Shown: positions 21,753 through 31,800, numbered from the stretch's first letter. The stretch is DNA of 64,000 nt from Acidocella sp. (GCA_031291755.1 JARLIK010000008.1:1-64000), one strand, 5' to 3'. The notes: generated by a model from the letters alone, not told the origin. Made by a program: numbers and translations.

Positions 21753-22395
21753 GGTTTTCCAACCAGCTTAGCAGCGAGACGTGCGCGTTTTGGTCGATGA
21801 CGCCGCGTAAATCATCGGTGATGCCGGCAATATCGGGTTTATCGGTGTCCAGCCCGGCGATCAGGAATTGGGCGTCACCCTTGGCGTTGAACACATAAAC
21901 CGCTGCCGAGTGCGTGACCGCATAAGGCGTGGTGGCGGTAGGTTTGGTGACTGAGAACACCACCCGGTAGCGCCGCGCCAGGCTGTAGAGCTGGTCCGGC
22001 GTGCCGCGCAGCCCCTGCACGTTGGGGCCAAATAATGCGGCGTATTGCGCCAGCGTGGCGGGTGTGTCGCGGTCCGGGTCGACGGTGACGAACAGCACCG
22101 TGACGTCATTGGCCAGCGGCCCAAGCTGCTTGAGGATTTTATCGAGATTGCCCAACGTGAACGGGCAGACATCCGGGCAGTTGGTATAGCCGAAATACAG
22201 CAGCGTGGTTTTCCCGAGGAAATCGGCGGCAGTGACGGGTTTATTGGTGGTGACATCCTGCATCGAGAGCGACAGCGGCGGCACCAGCCCCTGGATGCTG
22301 ACATCCTGATCCGACAAATCCTTGTGGCAGGCCGACAGCAGCAGCAGGGCGGCAGCGGCAAGGGCGGAACGGCCGTAGCGGAGAGAGAAAATCAT
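21739..22395 (-). CDS. SCO1/SenC family copper protein
   Basis: LGKTTLLYFGYTNCPDVCPFTLGNLDKIL...VTVDPDRDTPATLAQY; CxxxC motif. Confidence 0.93.
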   Translation of the reverse strand: MIFSLRYGRSALAAAALLLLSACHKDLSDQDVSIQGLVPPLSLSMQDVTTNKPVTAADFLGKTTLLYFGYTNCPDVCPFTLGNLDKILKQLGPLANDVTVLFVTVDPDRDTPATLAQYAALFGPNVQGLRGTPDQLYSLARRYRVVFSVTKPTATTPYAVTHSAAVYVFNAKGDAQFLIAGLDTDKPDIAGITDDLRGVIDQNAHVSLLSWLENLTSS

Positions 22396-22416
22396 GGGCG
22401 TGATATCGGACGGGAT

Positions 22417-23679
22417 TTACTCTTGTGCAAGCGGCTCGGGGTCTTGCGCGTCCAGCCCCAGCATTGTCTGGGCGGGGCCGGACTCCACCATCTCGACGGT
22501 GCGCAGCACCCGGCTGACGGCGCGGGTGCGGGTACGGGCGCGCTCGATGTTGGAGGACATCGCCGAGGCATTGGCAGCCAGCTTGCCAAGAATATCGTCC
22601 ATTTTGGTCATCTCGGTGCGGGTGGCGCCGAGCAGCTTGCCGATCTCGCCGGCGCGTTTTTCCAAATCCAGCGTGATGTGGCCCAGATGAATGGTCTGCA
22701 GCATGGCGGGCAGCAGGGTTGGCCCCAGGATGATCACTTTTTCGCGCACCCGGATTTCATCGATCAGGTTGGGGATGCGGGCCACCTCCGCGAATAGGCC
22801 ATCGGAAGGCAGATACATCACACCGAAATCCACGGTATCAGGCGGGCAGATGTATTTTTCGCGAATTTTTTTGGCTTCCAGCCGGATGCGAATCGCGATG
22901 TTGTCGCGGGCAGAGCGCTCGGCCTCAAGGTCAGCGGTTTCGGCGGCCAGCAGCAGGCGCTCATAATCCTCGGTTGGGAATTTACTATCCACCGGCAGCC
23001 ACAGCAGGCTGCGGGATGGCATGCGGATGGCAAAATCCACCCGCTCGCGCGAGCCTTCCTGCACCGCGAAATTACGCTCAAACGCGCCGGGCGGCAGCAC
23101 CTGCTCCAGCATCGCGCCCAGTTGCGCCTCGCCCCAGCCGCCCCGGGTTTTGACATTGGAGAATATCCGCTTGAGGTCACCGATCTGGGCGGCGGCGGAT
23201 TGCACCTCACCCATCGCCTGCTGCACCTGCGCGAATTGCTCCAGCACGCGGGCGAAGCTGTTGGTCATTTGCTGCTCCACCGCCTCGTGCAGTTTTTCGT
23301 TCACCGAGGTCTGGATGGTGGTGAGGCGCGTCTCCAGCATCGCCAGCGTTTTCTGGTTGTCCTCGGCGGCCTGCTTGCGGAGCTGGTCAGTGGTAACGGC
23401 CACCGCTTGCACGGCGGTATTGATCTGCTCAAACGCCTTCGAGAGCGCCTCGGTGGTGCCGGACTGGATGGCGGCGGCCAGGCGGCCTTCCATCGCGGCC
23501 AGGATGACGCGGGTGGTCTCGGCCTCGGCGCGGTTGGCGGCCAGGTTCTGCTCCAGCAGCAGGCGCAGCTTCTCGGGCGACTGCTCGGCGGCCCGCCAGG
23601 AGGCCCAGGCCAGCACCGCCGCCAGCAAAACCGCCGCGATAATCAACGCCAGTAGTAATACTTCAGTGCTCATACCCAT
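22417..23679 (-). CDS. rmuC: DNA recombination protein RmuC
   Basis: KTRGGWGEAQLGAMLEQVLPPGAFERNFAVQEGSRERVDFAIRMPS...LWLPVDSKFPTEDYERL. Confidence 0.92.
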   Translation of the reverse strand: MGMSTEVLLLALIIAAVLLAAVLAWASWRAAEQSPEKLRLLLEQNLAANRAEAETTRVILAAMEGRLAAAIQSGTTEALSKAFEQINTAVQAVAVTTDQLRKQAAEDNQKTLAMLETRLTTIQTSVNEKLHEAVEQQMTNSFARVLEQFAQVQQAMGEVQSAAAQIGDLKRIFSNVKTRGGWGEAQLGAMLEQVLPPGAFERNFAVQEGSRERVDFAIRMPSRSLLWLPVDSKFPTEDYERLLLAAETADLEAERSARDNIAIRIRLEAKKIREKYICPPDTVDFGVMYLPSDGLFAEVARIPNLIDEIRVREKVIILGPTLLPAMLQTIHLGHITLDLEKRAGEIGKLLGATRTEMTKMDDILGKLAANASAMSSNIERARTRTRAVSRVLRTVEMVESGPAQTMLGLDAQDPEPLAQE

Positions 23680-23718
23680 ATGTTAGCCACAAAGCTGCCG
23701 TGCCGCGAGGGAGAGAGA

Positions 23719-24171
23719 ATGATCGAGCCGATGTATTTTGAGGATTTTGCTCCTGGTCAGGTGACCGAGGCTGGTCCGATTTCTGTGAGTGAGACCGATA
23801 TAATTGAATTTGGTAAGCAGTTCGACCCTCAGCCGATTCATATTGACCCGGTGGCCGCGGCATCGATTACCGGCGGGTTGATCGCCAGCGGCTGGCACAC
23901 CGCCAGCCTGACCATGCGGCTGCTGGTGACGGGGCGGATTTATCAGCCGGCACCCGGCACGGTGGGGCTGGGGTTTGACTCACTGAAATGGCTGAAGCCG
24001 GTGCGCCCGGGTGACAGCTTGCGGCTGCGGGTGGAATTGCTGGCGGTGCGGGCCAGCACCAGCAAGCCAGGCTGGGGAATTATTACAAATAAAATGATAA
24101 CGCTGAACCAGCACGGTGAGCCGGTGCAGGAGATGAAAAGTTCGGCTATAGTGCCGATGCGAAATAAATAA
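23719..24171 (+). CDS. MaoC-family dehydratase
   Basis: MYFEDFAPGQVTEAGPISVSETDIIEFGKQFDPQPIHIDP...GLIASGWHTASLTMRLL. Confidence 0.9.
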   Translation: MIEPMYFEDFAPGQVTEAGPISVSETDIIEFGKQFDPQPIHIDPVAAASITGGLIASGWHTASLTMRLLVTGRIYQPAPGTVGLGFDSLKWLKPVRPGDSLRLRVELLAVRASTSKPGWGIITNKMITLNQHGEPVQEMKSSAIVPMRNK

Positions 24172-24182
24172 AGGAATATGCC

Positions 24183-25073
24183 ATGAATAGCGCGGTTGCT
24201 GTTATCGCTTTTATCATTGTCGTTATCGGGGCGGTGGTGTTTGCACTGCTGAACCTGCAAGTGCCGGGCCTCGTTATTATTCTCATCGGCGTGATCTTCG
24301 GATTGACATTCCGTATCGCAGCCGAATGGGAGCGCGCCGTGGTGTTGCGCTTTGGCCGCTTCGCCGGGGTGCGCGGGCCGGGGTTGTATTTCCTCATCCC
24401 TGCGATTGAAACTGTGTACGCCACCGTTGATACCCGCCGCCAAAGCACCCGCATTTCAGCCGAGGATACGCTGACCGCCGATGCGGTTTCTGTGACGATG
24501 GATTCAATTATGTTCTGGCGCGTGCAGGATGTAAAACGTGCCGCTACTGAACTCACCGATTATCGCGGCATGATCGCGCAGGTGGCGCAAACCAGCTTGC
24601 GCGAGGTGATCAGCTCAACCACGCTGAATAATATTCTCTCGGAACGCGAAGCCATGGATGCGACGTTGCGCGAATATATCACCAAAAAATCCATGGGCTG
24701 GGGCATCGGGGAAATTTCGGTGGAAATCCGCGATGTGAAAATTCCGCCGGAACTGAACGACGCGATGAGCCGCAACGCTCAGGCCGAAAAGGAAAAGCAG
24801 GCGCGTGTGACATTGGCGAGCGCCGAAGTGGCGATTGCCCAACAGATCGCCGAAGCCAGCCAGATTTATCATCAGAACCCGGTGGCGCTGCAAATCCGCC
24901 AGATGGGGTTGATCTACGATATGAACAAAGACCGCGGCGTGACGATATTGGTGCCGACTGATATGGCCAACGCGCTAGGCGCTTCTGTGGCACTGAATGT
25001 GCCCGCGATGAACCAGGGCACGATGCCGGCATCACCCTCCTACAGCGGCCCCGGTTCCGTGCCGCGGGCGTAA
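24183..25073 (+). CDS. Slipin / SPFH-domain (stomatin-like) membrane protein
   Basis: EWERAVVLRFGRFAGVRGPGLYFLIPAIETVYATVDTRRQSTRISAEDTLTADAVSVTMDSIMFWRVQD. Confidence 0.92.
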   Translation: MNSAVAVIAFIIVVIGAVVFALLNLQVPGLVIILIGVIFGLTFRIAAEWERAVVLRFGRFAGVRGPGLYFLIPAIETVYATVDTRRQSTRISAEDTLTADAVSVTMDSIMFWRVQDVKRAATELTDYRGMIAQVAQTSLREVISSTTLNNILSEREAMDATLREYITKKSMGWGIGEISVEIRDVKIPPELNDAMSRNAQAEKEKQARVTLASAEVAIAQQIAEASQIYHQNPVALQIRQMGLIYDMNKDRGVTILVPTDMANALGASVALNVPAMNQGTMPASPSYSGPGSVPRA

Positions 25074-25074
25074 G

Positions 25075-25740
25075 TTACCCCACGCACTCCACAATGGCCT
25101 GCAACTGGCCATTGAGGGTGGTGGCGGCGCAGAAGGATAGGTTGAAGGCGGCGGAGCCGATGGTGAAAGCATCGGCCCCGGCGTCGCGGACGGCGGTGAT
25201 GCGCTCCGGGCTGTTGATATCGCCGGCGACGATCAGGGTTTTATGCCCCAGCGCTTGCCGGGCGGCTTCGATCAACGCCACCGGCTCGGCCTCGGTGGCG
25301 CGATAGGCCAGCAAATCCACCCCGGCGCAGCCCTGCGCTAAGAAATCGCAGGTGTGGGCATGGATTTGCTCAGGCGTGCCGCCGAGTTTGGTGGGGTGGC
25401 CGATGGGGGTGCCGGGAAACGGGTAGTAGCTGATATTTGAGCCGTTCAAAATCTCCAAGGTTTCCGCAACCATGGTGCCGCCAAGCAGGTGATCGACTCC
25501 GATTTCTAGTGCCATGCGGGCTGAGTTTAGCGCCGCTTGCGGTGAGGTCGCGACCACTTCGAGGTAGCTGACCGCACCGCTGGCTTGGATTTTTTGATTG
25601 AGGGTTCTCAGGGTTTCCAGATCGGCGCCGATGTCCTTGAAGCCGATGTGACGGATGTTGAGCGGGATGATTTGCTCAATGATATCGAGGCAGTTGGGAA
25701 TGGTGCGGTCATCGCGGGTGAGCATGAAGATGAAGTTCAT
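25075..25740 (-). CDS. Uncharacterised predicted TIM-barrel protein
   Basis: MNFIFMLTRDDRTIPNCLDIIEQIIPLNIRHIGFKDIG...LIVAGDINSPERITAVRDAGADAFTIGSAAF. Confidence 0.7.
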   Translation of the reverse strand: MNFIFMLTRDDRTIPNCLDIIEQIIPLNIRHIGFKDIGADLETLRTLNQKIQASGAVSYLEVVATSPQAALNSARMALEIGVDHLLGGTMVAETLEILNGSNISYYPFPGTPIGHPTKLGGTPEQIHAHTCDFLAQGCAGVDLLAYRATEAEPVALIEAARQALGHKTLIVAGDINSPERITAVRDAGADAFTIGSAAFNLSFCAATTLNGQLQAIVECVG

Positions 25741-25760
25741 GCGATGCCCTTCGGTGAGAA

Positions 25761-25814
25761 GGTCCCCGCTTGCGCGGGGATGACGAAGGGCGCGGGGATG
25801 ACGGCGGGGATGGC
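25761..25814. repeat. REP-like element with decaying tandem copies
   Basis: GGTCCCCGC-TTGC-GCGGGGATGACGA, then GCGCGGGGATGACG, then GCGGGGATGGC. Confidence 0.75.
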
Positions 25815-25816
25815 CA

Positions 25817-27166
25817 TCAATATAAATCGAAATATTCGTTGGTCTCGGCGGCGGGAATATCCTCGCGCAGGCGCAATATCTCGGCGGTTTTTACCGTCTG
25901 GAACACATGCACGAATTCCGAGCCCAGCATGTGGATGAAATCGGTATCGGCCGCCAAGGCGGCGAGCGATTCATGCATCTCGGTCGGCAGTTTTTTGAAG
26001 CTGTCATCGGCTTCCTTCAAGCCCGAACGTTCCGGCGCCAACACGCTCTCATGCTGCATCCCCAGCAGCCCGGCGGCGATGGTGGCGGCGGCGGTGAGGT
26101 AAGGGTTGGAGAGCGCCGAGGGCACCCGCACTTCGAGATGCTGGCGCTTATCCTTGCTGGCCTTGATCCGCACGGACGCCGAACGGTCTTCCACGCCCCA
26201 GGAGACATTGGAGGGCGCAAATGTATGCGGGCGGATGCGGCGGTAGCAGTTCGGCGTGGGGTTCCAAATCGCCTGCGCGGCGGCGGCGTGTTCGAGAATC
26301 CCGGCGGTGAATTGCTTCATGATCGGGCTCATGCCGTCCTTGTCAGCGGCATCCAAAAACACGTTGCGCCCGCTCGCCAGCTCATACAGCGAAATATGAA
26401 AATGCGAGCAAGAGCCTGCAAGACCTTTATACGGCTTGGTCATGAAGGTGGCCAGCAGGCCCTCGGTGTGCAAAAATTCCTTGACGGTGTTTTTGAACAC
26501 AAAGGCGCGGTCAGCCGCGGCAATGCCGTCAGCGGCGGCGAAGTTCAGCTCCCATTGGCTGGGGCCATATTCGCCGTTGGCGGTGATCATATCCACGCCG
26601 CTGAGGTTGAGCACGCGCATTAGTTTATCGAGCGCCGGATGCTGATGCAGTAGCGAGGTCACGAAGATCGGCTGGCCGGTGTAAAGCGGTTTGCGGGTGG
26701 CGGCATCCACCACGTAAAATTCATACTCATGGCCCATCTTCACGCCGTAACCCATGGCGGCGGCGAGGCTCAGGATATTCTTCAGCACGGTGCGCGGAGC
26801 CGCCGGCTGCGGGCGGCCATCGTACCATTTGGTATCGCAAATCACCCGGGCGGTGTTGGCCAGCCAGGGCACATTGCTCACGGTATCGGGGTCCGGCACC
26901 ATCAGGCAGTCAGCGAAATTGATATCCTCATTATAGCCGGTGCCTTGAATCGGGATCGAGGCGGAATCCAGTGTCACCGCGCCGCCATACAGGTTCAGCC
27001 CGTTCAGCGTGTAGCTTTCCACATGGTTCATCGGCACGGTCTTGCCGCGCGACAGTCCGGCCAGGTCGGGCAGTTCAAAGCGGACATATTCCACCGAGTT
27101 TTCGCGTAAATTCTGGGCGAAATTGCTGGCGGTTTCGGGCGTGTGATGAAAATACGGCAGTGACAT
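25817..27166 (-). CDS. Glutamine synthetase family protein, GlnA-like paralog
   Basis: GYGVKMGHEYEFYVVD, ITANGEYGPSQWELNF, GLAGSCSHFHISLYE; start moved to ATG 27166. Confidence 0.88.
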   Translation of the reverse strand: MSLPYFHHTPETASNFAQNLRENSVEYVRFELPDLAGLSRGKTVPMNHVESYTLNGLNLYGGAVTLDSASIPIQGTGYNEDINFADCLMVPDPDTVSNVPWLANTARVICDTKWYDGRPQPAAPRTVLKNILSLAAAMGYGVKMGHEYEFYVVDAATRKPLYTGQPIFVTSLLHQHPALDKLMRVLNLSGVDMITANGEYGPSQWELNFAAADGIAAADRAFVFKNTVKEFLHTEGLLATFMTKPYKGLAGSCSHFHISLYELASGRNVFLDAADKDGMSPIMKQFTAGILEHAAAAQAIWNPTPNCYRRIRPHTFAPSNVSWGVEDRSASVRIKASKDKRQHLEVRVPSALSNPYLTAAATIAAGLLGMQHESVLAPERSGLKEADDSFKKLPTEMHESLAALAADTDFIHMLGSEFVHVFQTVKTAEILRLREDIPAAETNEYFDLY

Positions 27167-27177
27167 TGCGGGAGTCC

Positions 27178-27906
27178 CTATGCGGCTTGTTGGGCGCTGA
27201 TGGTGCGGGCCGCGATGTTCAGGAAGTTGCTGAAGATCGTGGTGGCGGCACTGTGCAATGCGGCGAAATTCTGTGCAACGTCCTCCTGGATGCCGGGCAG
27301 CGCGCCGGGCCCCTTCACCCGTTCCAGAGCCGCAATATATTGCGGAATGGCGCCCCATTCGGCGGCGGTGGTGTGGGTGAGTTCCATGTGAAATTGCAGC
27401 CCATAGGCGTGGCTGCCGACGGCCTGCGCCTGGATCGCGCAGCCGGGCGAGGTGGCGATCACGCGGCCACCGGGCGGCAGTTTGGTCACCTCCGCGCCGT
27501 GCCACTGAAAACAGGCGCAAACCTCGCCGACATCCTCAAACAGCGGGTTGGGGCTGAGGGTGACGTTGCTCATGCCGACTTCCGGCGGGGCGGTCATCAG
27601 TTTGGCTTCGCCACCGCAGGCGTCGGCCAGTAGTTGGTGGCCGAGGCACATGCCCAAATAAGGGCGGCCTGCCATCACCCAGTCGCGGATGGCGGCTTTT
27701 TCGGCCACCAGCCAGGGGTGTTCGGCCTCCTCCCACACATCCATCGGGCCGCCCATCACCAGCAGCGCATCATAATCATCGAGCGGCGGAATGTCCTCGC
27801 CCTCATCGAGCTCAACGGCCTCCCAGGTATGGCCGTAGGCTTGCATGACATCGCGGAAGCTGCCGGGATGCTCGGAGGCGATATGCTGGAAAACCAGAAT
27901 TCTCAT
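27178..27906 (-). CDS. Type 1 glutamine amidotransferase
   Basis: LLVMGGPMDVWEEAEHPWL...GRPYLGMCLGHQLLADACGG; catalytic CLGHQ. Confidence 0.88.
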   Translation of the reverse strand: MRILVFQHIASEHPGSFRDVMQAYGHTWEAVELDEGEDIPPLDDYDALLVMGGPMDVWEEAEHPWLVAEKAAIRDWVMAGRPYLGMCLGHQLLADACGGEAKLMTAPPEVGMSNVTLSPNPLFEDVGEVCACFQWHGAEVTKLPPGGRVIATSPGCAIQAQAVGSHAYGLQFHMELTHTTAAEWGAIPQYIAALERVKGPGALPGIQEDVAQNFAALHSAATTIFSNFLNIAARTISAQQAA

Positions 27907-29915
27907 GCTGCCACAATCTCCGCTTCGACCCCATGGACAGCGGTGCTCTCACCGATATCGGCATGCGCTCCATTATACAGCGCATTGATGTTGGCACCCT
28001 GCGAGAAGCGCGGCCAGCGGCCTTTGGGGGCCAGCGCCACGCCGCGCGGCAAACTGGCATCAAGATGCAGTTTCATTGTGATCTCATTTTCATGGTTGCG
28101 TAGATGCACCAAGCTGCCCTCGAAGAGGTTGCGAGCGGCAGCGTCATCGGGATGCAGGCTGACAATGGCATCCCCGAGTTTTTCGCGGATTTTCAAATCA
28201 TTCCCATAGGCGCTGTTCATGGTCCAGGGCGAAGCTGGGGAGAGCACGCGCAGCCTGTCACCGGCGGCGGGCGCATCGGCATGGGCGTAGGGGAGTTTGG
28301 GCGCACCGGCGGCCAGCGCCTGTTCGGAGGAAATTTCCACTTTGCCCGAGGGCGTGGGGAAGATTTTATTGGCAAAGGGCGTGATGATGGTTTTGGAAAA
28401 TTCTTGGCAGCCGCTGGCCACCAGCCCAGCAAAATTTTCCGCAACGCCGGTGGCGGCGGTGAGGCTGTCCAGCAGTTGCGCATCGCTCTCGTAAAGCTCC
28501 GGCGCATTCAACCCCATGGCACGGCTTAAGCGCCGGAAAATCTCCTGGTTCGGGAGCGCCTCTCCCATCGGCGCGGCGGCTTTTACCTGGGCGCTGACGG
28601 TGAGGTTGAAATATGGCAGCACCAGATCATCAAACTCCAGGAAGCTGGCGGCGGGGAGAATCCAGTCGGCATAGTCGGTGGTGTCGGTGGAGAATAAGTC
28701 CAGGCAGACGTGGAATAAATCCTCGCGGGCCAGCGCTTGCCGTAGCATCGCCTGACGCGGCGAGGAGGCCAGAATATTATTGTTCCAGCACAGCAGCGCC
28801 GAAGCCCGCGCCGGGTCGCCCAATGTTGCGGCCAAATCGAGATGTGAGATCGAAGGCGCACCATCCGGCCCGGCCAGATGCGCGGCGGTGAGCCTGCCCA
28901 TATCCACCCCGCGGGTGGCGGGGCCGTTGAGGTAGCACAGCCCGGCATCGGGTTTGGCGAGGTTGCCGGTGACGGCGGCGAGGGCAGCGGCGGCGCGGAA
29001 CACGTTGCCGCCCTTGGGCTGGCGTTGCACGCCCTGGCCGAGCCACAGCAACGATGGCCCGGTGGCATAAAGCCTTGCGGCCTGCTCGATCAGTGCCACG
29101 GGTACATCAGTTACGGCTGCGGTCCATTCCGGGGTGGCTTTGGCAACCTCGTCAGCCAGATCATCCCAGCCGATGACATGATTATCGATAAACTCCGCAT
29201 CCAGCAGCCCATCCCGCTTGGCGATATGCATGAAGCCGAACGCCAGCGCCGCATCTGACCCCGGCCGGAGTTGCAGGTGCAGATGCGCGCGTTCAGCGGT
29301 AGGGTGGCGGATCGGGTCGATCACGATAATCTTGCCCGGTGCTTCGGCCAGCCAATGCTTGTGCATATGCGGCGCACTGGCGAACGGGTTGGCCCCCCAT
29401 ACCATGATGCAGGCTGCCTGAGCGGCGGCGCGGGGGTCAAAGCCGGTGCAGCTATCACCCAGCGTCCAGTTCAGCGCCACATGCCCGGCTTTGTTGCACA
29501 CCGAATCCGGGTCCACCTCGGTCGCGCCGATGGCGTTGAAAAACCGCACCCCAAAGCTGCCGGCCAGCATCGCGACAGTGCCGGTGTAATGGGTGTGCAG
29601 AATTTTCGCAGGGTTTTCAGCGCGGATTTCATTTAGCCGGGCCGCGATGTCGCGCAGCGCCTCATCCCAACTGGCGGCGGCAAATTTCCCCTCGCCCTTG
29701 TTGCCGATGCGCTTAAGCGGTGTGGTCAGCCGGGCGGCTTCGTCGCGCCAGATGCCGTTATAGGCCAGCGCACATTTGCCGCACAAAGCACCGCGCGAGA
29801 CCGGGTGCTCCGGGTCGCCCAGCACCTTGGTAATCAGCCCGTCATGCTTCACCACCGCAATGCCACAGGCGTCATAGCAGTCTCGCGGGCAGGTGGTTTT
29901 GACGATCTCACGCAT
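27903..29915 (-). CDS. Molybdopterin-dependent oxidoreductase with N-terminal Fe-S motif
   Basis: TTCPRDCYDACGIAVVKHDGLITKVLGDPEHPVSRGALCGKCALAYNGIW. Confidence 0.92.
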   Translation of the reverse strand: MREIVKTTCPRDCYDACGIAVVKHDGLITKVLGDPEHPVSRGALCGKCALAYNGIWRDEAARLTTPLKRIGNKGEGKFAAASWDEALRDIAARLNEIRAENPAKILHTHYTGTVAMLAGSFGVRFFNAIGATEVDPDSVCNKAGHVALNWTLGDSCTGFDPRAAAQAACIMVWGANPFASAPHMHKHWLAEAPGKIIVIDPIRHPTAERAHLHLQLRPGSDAALAFGFMHIAKRDGLLDAEFIDNHVIGWDDLADEVAKATPEWTAAVTDVPVALIEQAARLYATGPSLLWLGQGVQRQPKGGNVFRAAAALAAVTGNLAKPDAGLCYLNGPATRGVDMGRLTAAHLAGPDGAPSISHLDLAATLGDPARASALLCWNNNILASSPRQAMLRQALAREDLFHVCLDLFSTDTTDYADWILPAASFLEFDDLVLPYFNLTVSAQVKAAAPMGEALPNQEIFRRLSRAMGLNAPELYESDAQLLDSLTAATGVAENFAGLVASGCQEFSKTIITPFANKIFPTPSGKVEISSEQALAAGAPKLPYAHADAPAAGDRLRVLSPASPWTMNSAYGNDLKIREKLGDAIVSLHPDDAAARNLFEGSLVHLRNHENEITMKLHLDASLPRGVALAPKGRWPRFSQGANINALYNGAHADIGESTAVHGVEAEIVAA

Positions 29916-30063
29916 CGGCAGGTGCTGAGGAAAATTTCCTGGTCATAAACTTAGTATCTTACCGGTAATTTTGCATTGGGAAAGAGACTTTTGCAGCGCG
30001 GCGATGATTTTGCGGCACGATATCGCCTTGCGGTTTACCCCGGTTGGTTCGAGATTGCCGCCC

Positions 30064-31800
30064 ATGCCCATCCGTCTGCTGTCCCCCAATATCGTAAACC
30101 GTATCGCCGCCGGTGAGGTGATCGAACGCCCGGCGGCGGCGGTGAAGGAGCTGGTGGAGAACGCGCTGGATGCCGGGGCACGCCGGATTGAGGTGATTCT
30201 GGTGGGCGGCGGCATCACCCGCATCGAGGTGATCGACGATGGCAGCGGCATCGCCCGTGATGAATTGGGCCTCGCCATTGAACGCCACGCCACCTCAAAG
30301 CTGAGCGATGAAACCCTGGTGCGGATCGCCACTCTGGGGTTTCGCGGTGAGGCGCTGCCCAGCATCGGCGCGGCAGCCAAGCTGATATTGATCAGCCGCC
30401 CCAAAGGCCAGGATGGCGCGTATAAAATTGCAGTCGCGGGGGGTGAGGTGTCGGCCGTGGCTCCGGCCTCTGGCCCTGACGGCACACGGGCGATTGTGGA
30501 GGAGTTATTCTACGCCACCCCGGCCCGGCGGAAGTTTTTGCGCAAACCGGCGGCGGAGGCCGATGCGGCGGAGCGGGCGGTGTGGCGGCTGGCACTTTCC
30601 GCCCCGCAGGTAGCGTTCCGGCTGGTCTCCGATGAGCGGGTGATGTTTGACGTGGCGGTTCAGGATGAGGCAGCCCGGGTGGCGGCGCTGTTTGGCCGGG
30701 AAACCGCCGGCGGGTTGCTGGCGCTGGAGGCCGAGCGTGATGGCGTGCGGCTGCTGGGGCTGGCCGGCCCGGCCAGCCTTTCCCGCGCCACCACCGCCTT
30801 GCAGAGCTTTGTGGTGAATGGCCGGCCGGTGCAGGACCCGCTGCTGCGGATGGCGCTGCGTCTAGCCTACCGCGATGTTATTCCCGCCGGGCGGCACCCG
30901 GTGGCGGCGCTCAGGCTGGAGGTGCCGCCGGAGGCGCTGGATGTGAATGTACACCCGGCCAAAACCGAGTTGCGCTTCGCTGATGCCAACGGGGTGCGCA
31001 GCCTGGTCATCGGCGCCATCGGGCGGTTGCTGGAACGGCCGGTGTCTCTGGCGGGCGCACCGCCGGTTTATGCCCCGCTTTCCGGCCAGCGCCCCACGTT
31101 GAATTTGCCCACCCGCCCCAGCCTGCAGGCCAGGGGCTTCGCCGAGGCGGAATTTACCCTGCTAACCCCGCCCGAGGCGCGGCAGTTTGAGCCGCTGGAA
31201 CCGCTGCCAGACCACCCGCTGGGCGCCCCGGTGGCGCAGATTCTGGATACCTATATCCTGGCGGTGGCGGCGGATGGCAGCCTGGTGATTGTGGACCAGC
31301 ATGCCGCGCATGAACGCCTGACCGAGGAGCGCTTGCGAGCAGAATTTCAGGCCGGGCGGGTGGCGAGCCAGCCGTTGTTATTGCCAGTGGTGGTGGATTT
31401 CATGCCCGCCGAGGCGGCGCGGCTGCTGGCGCAGGCCAGCGTGCTGCAAAACCTGGGGCTGGAGATTGAGGCGTTTGGGCCAGGCGCGGTGCTGGTGCGC
31501 GCGGTGCCAGCGGCCTTGAAGGAGCCGGATGCGGCGGCTTTGCTGCGGGATTTGGCCGAAGAGTTTGGCGAGAGCGAGACGCCGGTGGCGCTGGAGGCGA
31601 AGCTGGATTCCGCGTTGGCGCGGCTGGCCTGCCACCGCTCAATCCGCGCCGGGCGGCGGCTGGCACCGGCGGAGATGGCAGCGCTGCTGCGCGAGATGGA
31701 AGCCACGCCCCGGGCCGGAACATGTAGTCATGGACGTCCGACGTTCCTCAAGCTGACGCGGGCGGAATTGGAGACGATGTTCGGACGACGGGGGACGTGA
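30064..31800 (+). CDS. mutL: DNA mismatch repair protein MutL
   Basis: MPIRLLSPNIVNRIAAGEVIERPAAAVKELVENALDAGARRIEV; start moved to 30064. Confidence 0.97.
   Translation: MPIRLLSPNIVNRIAAGEVIERPAAAVKELVENALDAGARRIEVILVGGGITRIEVIDDGSGIARDELGLAIERHATSKLSDETLVRIATLGFRGEALPSIGAAAKLILISRPKGQDGAYKIAVAGGEVSAVAPASGPDGTRAIVEELFYATPARRKFLRKPAAEADAAERAVWRLALSAPQVAFRLVSDERVMFDVAVQDEAARVAALFGRETAGGLLALEAERDGVRLLGLAGPASLSRATTALQSFVVNGRPVQDPLLRMALRLAYRDVIPAGRHPVAALRLEVPPEALDVNVHPAKTELRFADANGVRSLVIGAIGRLLERPVSLAGAPPVYAPLSGQRPTLNLPTRPSLQARGFAEAEFTLLTPPEARQFEPLEPLPDHPLGAPVAQILDTYILAVAADGSLVIVDQHAAHERLTEERLRAEFQAGRVASQPLLLPVVVDFMPAEAARLLAQASVLQNLGLEIEAFGPGAVLVRAVPAALKEPDAAALLRDLAEEFGESETPVALEAKLDSALARLACHRSIRAGRRLAPAEMAALLREMEATPRAGTCSHGRPTFLKLTRAELETMFGRRGT

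Noticed and set aside
22045-22797. 250-aa + strand ORF
   Set aside because: Spans antisense of two real genes (SCO and rmuC).
25167-27520. Track's extended N-terminus of the GS-like gene (567 aa)
   Set aside because: First ~118 aa are an out-of-frame reading of the GATase gene; family homology begins at MSLPYFHH (27166).
26971-27633. 220-aa + strand ORF
   Set aside because: Antisense across GS-like/GATase junction; shadow ORF.
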